This document shows, piece after piece, positions 42,965 to 54,783 of a DNA stretch of 64,000 nucleotides. Source of the stretch: Tilletia caries (lineage: Eukaryota; Basidiomycota; Exobasidiomycetes; Tilletiales; Tilletiaceae); contig JALUTQ010000003.1 of the NCBI GenBank assembly GCA_032718865.1, forward strand, positions 92,001 through 156,000, in the 5' to 3' direction. The notes beneath the pieces are model-generated. The model searched no databases and was not told the DNA's origin. It saw only the letters and a program-made list of their open reading frames with translations. Positions within the stretch are counted from its first letter, which is position 1. The number at the start of each line of letters is the position of its first letter. The position numbers and the translations under genes were made by a program.

Positions 42965-45900
42965 TCAGGGGAACTCGGTCGTCCGGGCGGTAAGCTTGCT
43001 GCCCATCGCCGTCGACGCATCCGCAGGAACGGTAGGTCGCTGGATGGAATTCAAGATGCGCGATCGCGTACCAGATCTAGCGACTCTCGTAGTCGCCAGC
43101 GGGGCCTTCTCCGTCAATGGAGTCATGGCCATGTCTGCTGCTGTTGCAGGCACCACCGTGCGAGGAGCCTGGCCATGCCGAGCAGCACCACTGTGTTGCC
43201 TGTTGCTGTCGCCGGAGAACCTCGGTTCGGATGCCAGATCGTCGCGCTGCTGACTGAGGAGAGGCGCGATCGAGGCCGTCCAGGCCGCAGTGGCGAGCTG
43301 ACGCTCTCGCGAGAGCACCATGTCAGTAACAGCGATTGGCGATCCATGTTCGTCCACCAGAACATCGTCGTCCTCGAACTCGGCCCTGGCAGCTCTGGCC
43401 GGGGCTGTCTGGGTCTCCTCCGCCGAAGCCGCCGTCGGGGCTTGCACAACGGAATGCTCGGCGTCAGGCACATTCGAAAGTCTGGGAACGCTTCGCTGTG
43501 GCCGCATGGTATACCGTGGAGTCGCGGTCATTGTCTGCTGCAAGCTCATTGCCTCGTGCAGATTCAGTGCCGGTGGCTTGCCAGGTGAAGGCGGCGCAAT
43601 GTGGTTGCTCGACCCGGCCGCAGAAAGGGTGAGCGCCGTCTGGGTGCCCGGTCCCGCACTGCCATATGGCGATGCACTGAACAGGCTCGAGGGAGGCAGA
43701 TTCCCGCTAGCCTCGCTACTCCTTCTCGAACCTCCATTCACGTCTTGTTTCGAAGCAGCCAAATCGGCCAACTCCTCCGCTCGTGCCTTTTGCCGCTCCA
43801 GACGAGTTTGCGAATCGTTCGACCATTTCCAGTTGCCCGCCAATCCACTGCGCCCACTCGAGCTCGCCGAAGCTGGGGCTTGCGGCCACCCAGCATTGGC
43901 ACGATTGTCCACAGTGACCGCTCCGCTGCCCTGATGCACACCTCCCACTCCCGATTCACCGCTGACGATGCTCGACGTCCGGGTGAGGCTCGCCAAATGC
44001 GGACTGGACGTCTCATGTTGCTGAACATCGATCACAAAGGCCGCAGAAGGACTAGCAGCGCGGGATGCGTCCGGCCGTTGCTCCGTCAAACGAGCACGAC
44101 GCACCGCCTCTGAAATCGATGGCGGGCGCGTATTGGCGGGAGAAGCAGAGGAAGAAGCCAGGGCGGGGGATGTGGTAGCGGACACCGCTGCCGAGTGTGC
44201 CTGGCCGGAATGATGGCCGGGAGTCGCAACCGTGCTCGACTGACCCGGAGTGGCCCACTTCCAAGCCGGCCAAGACGAGGAAGACGATGCAGCCACCTTG
44301 TAGAGCCCGCTCGAAGGGTCGAGTACAAGGCCAGAGATGGGCGCAAGCTTGATGCTCTCACTGTGCTTCGGGTCAGCCCAGCGCCAAGTAGGCTTCTGCG
44401 CCGGCGCCGGCGCTGGGGACGCTTCCAGTACCTTGCTCTCCACCTTCGGGAACGCGACCGAGTTTTGGTGGCCCATGTTGGGAGCACTTTCCTCATGTTC
44501 GCCCGACCTCAGGTTCGTCGGCGTCACCGTCACCGTGCTCGCCCGTTTTCTCGAGCTCGTCTCCCTCTCCGTCAGCGAGTCAATCTTCACCGAGTTCGTC
44601 CGGCGATGTGGACTGCTGATCGTCCGGGAGTTGCTGTCGACCGAATCGCGCGCGACTATGGGAGTATCATTTCGACCACGCAGACCCGCCATAAGCGCGG
44701 GTAGAAAATCATCTGCCCTTTCTTCGCTGCCAGTTAGGTGCTCCTTGTTCCTCGATGCGCTGCGACTCGCGTTGCGGCTGCCGATCTCGAGGCGTTCCCA
44801 ATTAAGCGAATTTCCGGGCAGGTCCAAGTCTAATCCGAGCATGGTCAATCGTCTCCTGGCCGCCACTGCCGCCGCGTTCGAATCCGTACTCAGGCCATGA
44901 TTGGATCGGAAGGAGGAAGGAAGCGGCAACAAGTCCGGTACCGGCTTGCATCTGATGCTGCCCAGCGGATTGCCAGGCGAAGGAGGGCAGACAAGCTGGC
45001 TGTCAGTCGAGTCGGCATCGACGGCAGGAGGAATCGTCGGATACTTTGCCGCTCTTTGCGAAGAGGTAATGGCGACATTGGGCGATGTTGGGTTCGTCGA
45101 GGGTGGTGTCATCAATGGTGTTGAGGCAACATAAGAAATAGAATCTGCAATCGGATTCAACAAGGAAATCAGTACGTGCCCCTCAAAAATACTCGACTTT
45201 CTTCAGCATTCAATGCCAAAGGTTCCAAAATGCGCACCTGTTCCATTTTCGCCGCCGTGGCCAGTCGCAAGCATAGCGGAGCTGCTGAGAGATGATCTCC
45301 GGAAGAAGATGGCCTTTGTCCGGCTGCCCCGTCGAGCAAGATCAACTCCATTAGGCATCTCCTCATTACCCAAATGTTGACTTCGAGCGAAGACAGAATC
45401 CACCGTATCCGCGCTGGCCGTATTTGGTCTACGCTTCCAGAAAAGGCCAGGCACGGCTGGTAATCGACCAGGACGGTGTGAACTCGACGACGACTCCGCC
45501 GACGATTCTCGAGCTCGGAGCTTACGTTGTTCCTCCATCGTCTCCCCCGGCTTCTCCGTATCGGAGAGCTTTTGTCCCCATGCGACCGTCGTGACCGCAA
45601 ATGGCTGGGAGATCGACGAGTTTCTCCGGGTCACCTCGAGGGTCGTGGTAGTAGGCGATGATGAGGGAGATGCGCTCATCTGCTTCGCCCGGAGGGCTTC
45701 GTCAAGATAAGCGGTCACTGTATTGAGCTTGCCCGGCGTAAGTCTCGATACCGTCATCCGCATGCGGCCGTTCCACTTGTGGTTTGGTGTGAAGGCGTCG
45801 TCGTCGGCATGGGCGAAGAACCGATGTAACACAGCTAAAGCTCGGAGGAGCGGATATGCAGCTGCATAGGTTGAGGCTGGGATCTGGCGCGGGATCGGAG

Positions 45901-46873
45901 GTGGGCCCATAGGCATCAATTTCGGTTCATTGAGTTCGTTTCTTCCCGCATTCATGCCCGTCGCAGATACTGAAGGTAGTGCTTTAGGTGCTGGCGCCTG
46001 AACATTCGCATTGGACAGGTTGTCGTGGTCGAAGTCGCGAAATGTATTTCTTCTTACGTCATCAGAGTTGGCGCGCTCGGTGGACTGCAGTGAGTAGGTT
46101 GAGAGCGCGGTGAACATGATCTCCCTGTCGGCGACGCCTTCGCTGCTGTCTGAGCTGCGCCCAGAAGCGATGACAAGACCTTGAGCTGATGAAGGAATGG
46201 GTGTTGATGAGAAGGACTTCAACGTCGATCGCGATGGGGCGGTATCGGGCCGACCGGGCAGTTGCGGCCATCCTCTGGAGGTAAAAGTGTCGCTCTGGCT
46301 GGCAGCCCCTGTACCATCCCAGCGAGGAATCCAGTGGTTCCATGCGCGGACCGCAATCTCATTATCAGTGCGCAGATGGACGCAGAGGGACGACCGGGCA
46401 TAGTTCTCGCGGACGAAGCGGATAGCCTCGAGCAAGCCTTGAAGAGCGGCGAGGGTCTGGAAGTCGGGGCCAGTGCTCACCTGCGGCCCAGCGGAGGAGG
46501 CAGCGGAGGTGGTGAAGACGCTGTACACAGTAGGGGTAGGTACCGGCCGATAGACGGCGTCGGATGGGAGGGAGGTACTCTTGCGGAGGTCGGTCGCGAT
46601 CACGGTGTTGCGCGGGTGTACGGGCGCAAGGAAGAGCGCAGTATGAGCCAGCGCCGAGTCGGGCAAGGGCTGGGCAGCGATGTGGATGTTGAGGGGCGTG
46701 AAGAAGCACGTATGCTCGGCGGACCGCTCCATGTTGCCAGGTACTGACAGGTCGGAGCTTTGGACGGGCTTTGTCGGTGTCGCTCTTCCTGTGGCTGGCG
46801 GCGATGCTTCGTCCGGGAAGAGAGCTGATGAGAGCTCGACGCAGGGGAGAATGTAGGGGAGCATTCCGGTCAT
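42965..46873 (-). CDS. orphan 1271-aa Ser-rich protein with RNase H-like segment
   Basis: Exons 46873..45238 and 45144..42965 (phase 1) give 1271 aa. Residues about 139-190 (LAALQGLLEAIRFVRENYAR, CVHLRTDNEIAVRAWNHWIP) resemble the helix and strand of the RNase H fold, where TDxxxAVxAxxxWIP is usual. The first catalytic Asp strand is not visible and the helix has Gln where the catalytic Glu would be, so any nuclease activity is doubtful. The second half is Ser/Pro/Thr-rich and disordered, with three W-x-W motifs (WRWADPKH, WKWATPGQ, WKWSNDSQ). The function is unknown. It may be a host gene built on an old RNase H domain. Confidence 0.7.
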
Positions 46874-49186
46874 GGTCGTGGAAAGGAGATCAGGCTTGTT
46901 GGCCTCTTATACGAAGGGCTAAGGGTTACCGGGTCCGAGGCCCTTGCGCTGTACGCGATAGGAAGACCGACGGCGGTGATACTGTCGGCCGTGATACAGG
47001 ATTTCTAAAAGGTGAGACAAGGAGAAATGAGGTTCAGAACTTCTGTGCTGCTTAGCAACCAGCATCAAAGTTGTTCCTGTTCGGCCAGCTACTACTGGCC
47101 CTGGTTCCCCGAGCTCAAGAGGACATCCTTTGGGAGCCAAGCCCGTGTTCCACAAGCAAAAAATGATGCTGTGTCCGGAGTCGCTGCGCTGCGGTCTGTG
47201 CCCTCCGGTCGACTGTCCGCATTGGACATACGAGTATGCACCGGATACCGGTCGAAGCGGACCCACAACCTCGGTCATTGTACTTACCTCACGCCTTCTG
47301 ATCCTGGTTCTGGTTCTGGTTCTGGTTGAGGCCGACGTGTTCCTGACTTTTGAAGCTTGAGTCCTGCCCGAAAGCCTGCTTATTGCCTTGTAAAGCGGAA
47401 GCGGTGAGCGGAGGCGCTTATGAGCGATGAGCCGTTGACTTGTCTGTTACGATAGAATGAGAAACCTGTCAGATCCAGATCTTAAGGCGGGCCTGAGCGC
47501 CAGAGCGAGTGGGGCGCAGAGCGCAGAGCGGACTTTATCTAAGGTGTTGGTTTCGTTCGCCCTGAGCCACCCGCCCGCTCGCTCCGCCGACCGACGGGAC
47601 TGACTGACACTTCACACTCACCAAGTGATAAGATCTCGTACGAGCCGCCTACTTCTGTCCCTCCTACTCCTCCGTTCTCCGCCAAGGAAGGAGACCGGGT
47701 TAGCCGTGCTCGGTCGCTGCGGCTGATGCTCGATGCTTGATGCCTGCCCAATGCTGGGGAAAATGGGTAGGAGCTGCTCGCTGAGACCGGACCCCACACT
47801 GCGCAAGAGACAGAGACGCAGCTTGTGTGTCTCGCTTTCAGAACAGACGAACAGACGAAAGCGGGTCAAGCGGTCAAGGTCGCGTCGGTCTCCGTTACGT
47901 TGTTGTCGTCGTCGAGGTTATCAGCGAGGGCCGCCAGAGGGAGCGAGGAGATACATATGAGATGGGATGAGAAAAGCAGACTTTCACAAGGCATCACCAC
48001 TACCAGCGCATCAGCCAGCAATCAGCATCACCATCACCGCCTGCCGTGTGCACGCCTCTTTTGTCGCTGTCGCTTGCTCTTCTGCTCCTTCTCTCACTGC
48101 TTATACTTCCTTCTGGCACCTCGCTGCTCGCTCCTCCCAAGTATGTAGTCACACTATTGTCTGCGGCGGCGCTTATGGTTGCGTGCGCCTCTTCAAATCT
48201 TCAATCCCGCATTTCTCATGCTAAAGTTCCGATCAGCAGCAAGCTGCAGTTTGCCTGGCGAGTGCCAGCGTGCCAGCGGCACAGAATTCTTTGCGCGAAT
48301 AATGGCGAAGCGGGACGAGGGACGAACCCGCTCGGGACGTCCAAGCCACGTCTCGAAAGAACAATGGAAGGCCACCACCGCCCCGAACGGCCCGCTCACT
48401 CGCTTATCGCTCATCACGCGCTTCCTCCAGATCCTCCACCTCGCGGCATCTCCACGACCTCCACCCACGACCTCTATATCTTCTCCTCGCCCCTGCCTCG
48501 ATGCGGACAGCGGACGACGTCGCCGGTCGCGGGCTCGCCGCTCTCGAAGCTCGAATAAGTTCCAGCAATTCTGACATGATATCTCATCTCATATCTTCTC
48601 ATCAGGGTCTCTGCGTCTCTGGCCCGGGTGAATTATGTACGCTGGCGCATGCTAGATAATTACGATCTATGGTGCCTGCGCCCCCAGGGCGTGAGCTCAT
48701 CTCGCCCTGATCGTCGTTGCATTCCCGAAGTGGTTCAAATTACTGATAAATTGCCTGTGAGATCCGAACGATCCGAACGAGCCCGTCCGCCTCCGTCCAC
48801 GAAACCTCTTCCCTTCTTCTCCCTTCCGCTGAATTGCTGACCTGCTTCCGCCTTCATCCGCCCCGTGCTGACCGCAGCACTCACATGATCGCAACGTTTG
48901 CAGACAGGTTTCCTTCCAGTATCCACGGCGTCCTGGCACTTCTGGTCTTCCTTCCCTCACAGATCACACGCAGCTTGCGAATCGATCCTTCGGCACTCGG
49001 CAGTCCCGAAAGGGTTTCCACCCTTCGGGTGAGCGAAGATACGACGACGATTCGAAGTTCGAACTGAGTGGATCAGGCTACAGATGAGGCTACTACTCGC
49101 TGCTGTGTAAGGCCGATCGCTGATATTTTGCAGGTTGCCAAAGTCGAGACGCTCAATGCGTTTTGAAACTTGAACACGCCTTAAGC

Positions 49187-49218
49187 GCGTTCAAGCGTTC
49201 AAGCGTTCAAGCGTTCAA
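49187..49218. repeat. (GCGTTCAA)4 tandem repeat
   Basis: Four perfect 8-bp units. CTTGAACACGC just upstream (49169..49179) is a near-inverted copy, so a hairpin is possible. Confidence 0.9.
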
Positions 49219-50394
49219 GCTTCAAGGCCGTTGCTGTCGAGCATGCTGCTCTTCTTCTTCCTCCTGGTGAGCCTGTCGGACGGAACCATTGCCTTGCCTT
49301 ACTTATGCTTGTTTTACATCTCTGAGAGGTTCTGTTCTAGGGACAAGAAGACGATTCAGAGGTCAGACAAAGGAGTGGGGTGGGAGTTCACCTATCGCCA
49401 GCGGCATGAGACCCGGTGTCCGCCGCCAGTTCCCCTCCCTTCGAGGCCGCGTTCCATCGTTCGCCAACACATTTGCGTCAAAGCTCAAATCCAAGACATG
49501 TCCAAGCGTCCAGAAGACAGCGTGAAAGGAGAACGCTCTTCATCTTCAGGCGGTCTGGCGTCTTGCTATAGGATCAGGCCTCGAGCGTGAGGAAGACCTT
49601 GCATGGCCTCATGGCGCCTTTTCCTTACGGTCCTTCAGCAGCCAGAGCCAGGCGCCAGTCGCGTCGGTACAAAGTTGTGGTCGACATGGCGTGGATGATG
49701 GGCATGATCCACCGCCTGAATGGCAAGCTCAAGGAACGGTAAAGGAGCAAGACCACAAGTGACCAGCCCGTCGAGGACAAGAACGCAAGGCACGTCACGA
49801 GACAGACTCGTTTGCCGCGCTGGAATGAAGGCAATGAATGGCTCATCAGTTTTCCACCAGTCGGTCCAACAGCCAACACGGCACTTTCACAACTCGAGCC
49901 ACCCCCGGGCCTCGTGTGCGTCTGGCCGAAGCTCCAGCCATCTCAGGGATCAGCGAACCGTACGAGCTTTCTACAGGCATGCCCACATTCTCGATCGGCT
50001 CGCGGGCATGGGTGGCATTTCGGGCGATGTTCCGATGTTCCGCGAAACGTCGCCAGGACCAAGTCGACAGCGGAGTTCTTGCTCATGCTCAACCCCGGCA
50101 TACGTTCTCCTGCCCCCCCCTCCCCCCCCAAAAGCAACAGGGGACCCGCATGCACTCGGCCCTGAGGTCCCACTGCGAACTCGTACAACTTTAGGACGTC
50201 CATCCATACCCTGGCGAACTCGAGGATGCCGTTCTGCGGAACCTGAACGCCCAGACGGGACCGACGACCTCAGGACGCTGGACCTTGAACGAGAAGCCGG
50301 ACCCCTGAAGGATTCCTTCAGCAGCTTTCCCTGCGCGGTGTCAAGCGCATCAATGGTGTCTGCGTCGAAGGCGTCCAGTGAGCAAGAGCTCAGG

Positions 50395-50418
50395 GTCGAT
50401 GTCGATGTCGATGTCGAT
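50395..50418. repeat. (GTCGAT)4 microsatellite
   Basis: Four perfect hexamers plus a one-mismatch fifth; would read Val-Asp repeats if coding. Confidence 0.9.
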
Positions 50419-50838
50419 GTCGAGGACCACAGCTCTCGAAAAACCTCGCCAGTAATCTCGAAGCTCGTGAAATCCCCTTTCCCAAGACCGCACTCAGCTT
50501 GTTACTCGTCCCCCTCCTCAACCGTCTCGAGCGGCAAGCAAAACACTTCGACGCGGGTCCTGCCCAAAACGCAGTCGATTACCAGAGGATGTGAGAGAGT
50601 GAGAGAGAGTGAACGCTACATGAGGCACAGAGTTGCCCCCGAGTCTACCGAGCTCGTCTGAGCTGAGATCTGAGAGGGTATGAAGAGATTAATGATAGCA
50701 AGGGCGAGAGCCAAGGGCGGGAAAAGAATCACTGGAGAATGAAGGGAAAAGGGGGGAAAGGGAGAGTCGTTCCGACGGCGGAAGTCAATCAATGCTGAGT
50801 CCGCAGCCCAAGGCCCCCAAGCACCCCTCAACGCATAT

Positions 50839-53800
50839 TCAACTCGAACCCCCAAACAGCTTAAGCAACTCCGCCCGATCCAACCGGCTCGCCTTCAACT
50901 TCGTCCCCTCCAACGCACTCTCCGCCAACTTCCGCTTCTTATCCTGCATCTCCAAAATCCGCCCATCCACCGTATTGCTCACACACAGCTTGTAGATGAA
51001 CGTCTCCCGCTTCTGCCCCAGCCGGTGAGCCCGGTCGAACGCTTGGTCCTCCAAAGCTGGGTTCCACCAGGACTCCGAGAGGATGACGTGGTTGCAGAAG
51101 GTCAGGTTCAGGCCTGTCGAGCCGGCTTTGAAGGAGATCAGCAGGACGGTCTTGTCGGGCCGGGTCTCGACCGCCTTTAGCGCGAGGTCGCGGTCCCTCA
51201 TGTCCATCTGGCCGTCGTCTGTGAAGAAGGGGGGAAGCACGGGAAGTCGAAGTCAGAGTCCAGCATCAGACCTCGCAGAGGTGGAAAGGGGAAAGGAACA
51301 GCAACTCACATCGCTCGTACTTGAACTTGCTCTTCCGCAGATGAGGCTCGAGGAGGTCAAGAAACGTCGTGAACTGAGAGCGATGACAGAAGAAACGCAC
51401 AAATCATCAGCAAATGAAAACATCCACAGCTCTCCCCTGCAAAGCCATACTCACCTGACTAAACACAATCGTCTTCTCCCCCTCCCCCCGTTCCCTAACC
51501 TCCCCCAAAATCCTCAAAATAGCATTCACCTTAGTAGAAGCCTTCTCACTCCAATCCGTCCCCGCCGCCCTCTGCTGATCAACAATCTCCGCGCATCCAA
51601 CACAAAGCTTCCGGCCTTCCCTCGTAAGCGTCTGCATCTCCACGATCGAGTCGTCGGCGCTGTCGTCGGGTGCGGTGGGGGGCACGATGGCGAGGGTGTC
51701 CTGTTGTTGGAGGGGCAGGAGACATTGTTCGCACTTGGCGGGGCCGGCGATGTCGACTCCGCCTAGCATGGCTGCAAGTCCGTCGACGTCGTCATTCGCG
51801 TTCGCGCTCGCGCCAGCGCCGGAGCTGGGCTTGGCGGCAGACGCAGCCGTGCCGACGTCGAGATCGACCTTGCCCTTCAGCAGCGCCGGATGGCTGCATG
51901 CTGTCAGGCGCAGGAGCAGCAACAGCGGAAGAAGGTGGTGGTTCTCGTGTCAGCATTCACTCTTAGCTGCTCCACTTGTAATAAATGTTCATCTGCCACA
52001 CACTCACCTTGACGCAACCGCGTCAACATCGTCAAGATTTCAATCTGACCGAAGCTCTTGCTGCCCCCGACCTCCTCCGCCTCCTGCACGCGATTCCGAA
52101 TCCTCGTCTCGAGGAGCGTATACATGGTACGCTCCATGGGGTCGTCAAAGTCGGTTTCGACCAGGCTGATGTGCTTCGGCGGTAGGTCAATCAACTTCTT
52201 GCCCTCGTGCATTGTGGCTTTGGTCCTCCGCAGCAGGATTGCTTGGAGAACCACATGGAGACGCTGACGAAGCAAGAAGGAGCTCAATCGTCAGCGAATG
52301 AAGGACCACGAGAGACAAGAGGAGCAGGGAGAGGGGGAACACTCACCTTCATCGCCCAGTTGACCGTCATTTGATGGACGTTCTTCTTTTTGGGGTTGAG
52401 GGGCTCGCCAATCTTGTCCTTAAAGTGTGCGTAATCGTCGAAGGGCTTAATCCGGAGGAAGTGAATGAGCGACCAGAGCTCATAGATTGTGTTCTGGACG
52501 GGTGTGCCGGTGAGACACCAGCGCGCGGTCGCGCGGCTGGACAGCTGGAAGGCGGCCTTCGCTGCCTGTGTTGTGTGGTTCTTGACATTCTGGGCCTCGT
52601 CTGTGGTGGGGAGGGGGGCAGTAGTTCAGGGTTGAGTGCTTCCCGATGCACGAGAAACTGGGCAAAAGCGCGCAACGGTCAATACATACCCAAAACAATC
52701 CTCAACCAGTCCATATCAAATAGCGGCGTCGGCTTCCCGTTCGCGCTACTCTTCTTCCGCCCCACACTCCTCGCCTTTGCCTTCTTCTTGGAGCTCGACG
52801 CGCCTACCTTCGGCGGCCGGTACGCCTTCGGCTTCGACATCGGGCGGAAGTGACTCTCGATCTCGTTGTCCGAGTTCGAGAACTCGTCAAGGTCGCTATC
52901 GTCATTGATGAAGCGGTCGTCGTCGCTGTCCTGCTCATCGTCATCGGACTCGTCGGAGGAGAGGGCGAGGACGTCGCCCTTGTCGTCGTCGTCGTCGCTC
53001 GAAGCCGCCTTGCCCTTGCCGGACTTGGACTCATTCTTCGCGTAGGCAGTGGTGCTCTTGTACTCCGACACCATGGTAGGGTAGGTAGTAATCTGAATGA
53101 GAGGGAAGATGACCATGAGAACCCCTCGCAAGCGCCAATCGAGGAAGGGAAGGGCGAGGACGCGGAGCTGCTACTCACCACGACGTCGTACTCGCGCAGC
53201 TGTCTTGCGGCTGCGCGTGGGATGAGAAGAGAGGAGTGAGCTTAGGGGACTGTGGGAGAGGATTGCGAGGAGGGGAATGACACTCACACTTGACCTTGGT
53301 AGCACCGTGGTGGACGAGGACGCGAAGACGGGAGAAGGGCTTGCTGTGCGGTACGTCCCTGGCCGCCCTCTTGAGCGCGTCCTTGTGTTGAATGAGCTTG
53401 AGCTGTCGATGATAGGCCGCCGACTCCTCGTCCTCGTCGGCGTCCAGGTCGATGGGCTCGTCGTCCTGAGGCACCATCTTGGGCTCGCGCAAGGGCAAAG
53501 CCGGTACCTTCGTACTCTTTGTGGCGAGCTCCTTCTCCCACTGCCGGACGACGGCCACGGGTGCAACGATGAGGGTGGTGGTGGACTTGATATCCGTCCG
53601 CTCCAGCTCGTCCTCTTCCTCCTCGTCCTCCTCTTCGTCATCGACTTCCTCCTCCGCCTCCTCCTCCGCTTCCGGGACGACCTCGTCGTCGCTGTCGATA
53701 ATGATCGCCCGGCTCTTCTTGGGCGCGGGGGCGGGCTTCTTGGCGAGCTTCTTCGCTGGAACTCGGCGCGTTATTCCGTTGAGCTTGGCCTGCTCGTCCG

Positions 53801-54488
53801 CGTCTGGCGTGCGCAGCCACTCGATGGTGTTCTTGCGTGCACCGGGCCGATTCTGGAGGATGAGAGCGATGGTTTGGACAGTCTGCGAGAGGGGTCGAGC
53901 TTGTCAATAATGAGCTCTGAAAACAGAATAAAGCGAAGCTGACCGATGACTGACCTTGCCGAGACCCATATCATCCGCAAGAATACCCCCCTTCTCGACT
54001 CCCGATTCCCTGCTCATCATCCACTTTACTCCCTGAACCTGGTGGGGCATGAGAGCGCAGGTGAGACCGGGGACGAGGGTATCGGATTCCTTGACGTGGT
54101 CGACGACAGCGACCATAGAGGTCATCATGTTCATCAGCTGTTTCTCGCGGTCGGCCGCGCTGATGATGCTGTCGCCCGAAGGAAGCGCTGGGCCGGCATA
54201 GGGGATGGGGATGGAATCGGGACTGGCGATCGGCGATGAGGGCTTGGTGCGGACAGCAATGGGGGAGTCGTCAATGACTATGGCATTGTCAAAGCTGCCG
54301 GTGGAGGATCGGTTGTGGGTATTGCTCACGTTGGCGAGAACGCTGTGGTTCGTTGGGGCGGTGCCTGCGGACACGGCGGACTGGAGGTGGATCTTGGGCT
54401 CGGGGGCGTGGTGATCGCGGCGGGGAGGCTGGAGCGCGTGTCCACCCGCGGCCTCCTGCTCGATAACCTGGCGTCTGAGCTCTTCCAT
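50839..54488 (-). CDS. SNF2-family ATPase, ULS1/RAD16-like, with reduced RING
   Basis: Nine exons: 54488..53955, 53882..53288, 53210..53179, 53092..52690, 52600..52347, 52263..52008, 51900..51455, 51373..51310, 51218..50839; total 987 aa, phases agree. These DNA-dependent translocases (Uls1, HLTF, Rad16) strip or ubiquitinate chromatin proteins. Seen: LMPHQVQGVKWMMSRE, GGILADDMGLGKTVQTIALI (Walker A), DEAQNVKNHTT (DEAH-box position), CLTGTPVQNTIYELWSLIHF, TIVFSQFTTFLDLLEPHL, LISFKAGSTGLNLTFCNHVI and DQAFDRAHRLGQ. Between the lobes the usual RING is reduced to CEQC...CVGC, so E3 activity is doubtful. Two long acidic Ser/Asp insertions interrupt lobe 1. Start at MEELRRQ; a LINE ORF1 lies about 300 bp upstream. 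Confidence 0.92.
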
Positions 54489-54783
54489 GCTTCTGAGTGG
54501 GAGAGTGAAGAGGAGTGGTGGTGGAAGGACGGCTGAGTGCTGAGTGCTGAGTGCTGAGTGCAGTTCGACACACACACGCTCGAGAAGGTCGTCGGTCCCG
54601 GAAAGGTGCCGAGGAAATGCTGCCAAATAACCAGGACAGGAGATGATTGCTAGCAGTACAGCAGCTGTCCATGAACCAGACAGACAGTGCCAACCACCAT
54701 CATCTATGTAGCTGACCCCTAACTTTTGAGTGGATTGGTACACATAACTGCCTCCCCCGCCAAGTATCCTTTAACCTACCCTC
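54489..54783. other. gap between ULS1-like gene and LINE ORF1
   Basis: 295 bp. Contains repeated GAGTGCTGA units near 54533-54562 and CCCCTAACTTT at 54716..54726, an 11-mer also found at 5883 and, inverted, near 7813. Confidence 0.45.

Larger units (their letters stand above)
46874..50838. other. gene-poor 4-kb stretch
   Basis: No frame shows a recognisable domain or consistent splicing. Overlapping plus-strand ORFs at 49720..50661, 49812..50165 and 49838..50194 use three frames of the same GC-rich stretch, so at most one could be real. Short repeats lie at 49187..49218 and 50395..50418. It may hold non-coding RNA, decayed elements or a fast-evolving gene that I cannot see. Confidence 0.4.

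Noticed and set aside
49720..50661. 313-codon plus-strand ORF
   Set aside because: Competing ORFs in the other two plus frames over the same GC-rich stretch; no recognisable motif. A real gene here cannot be excluded.
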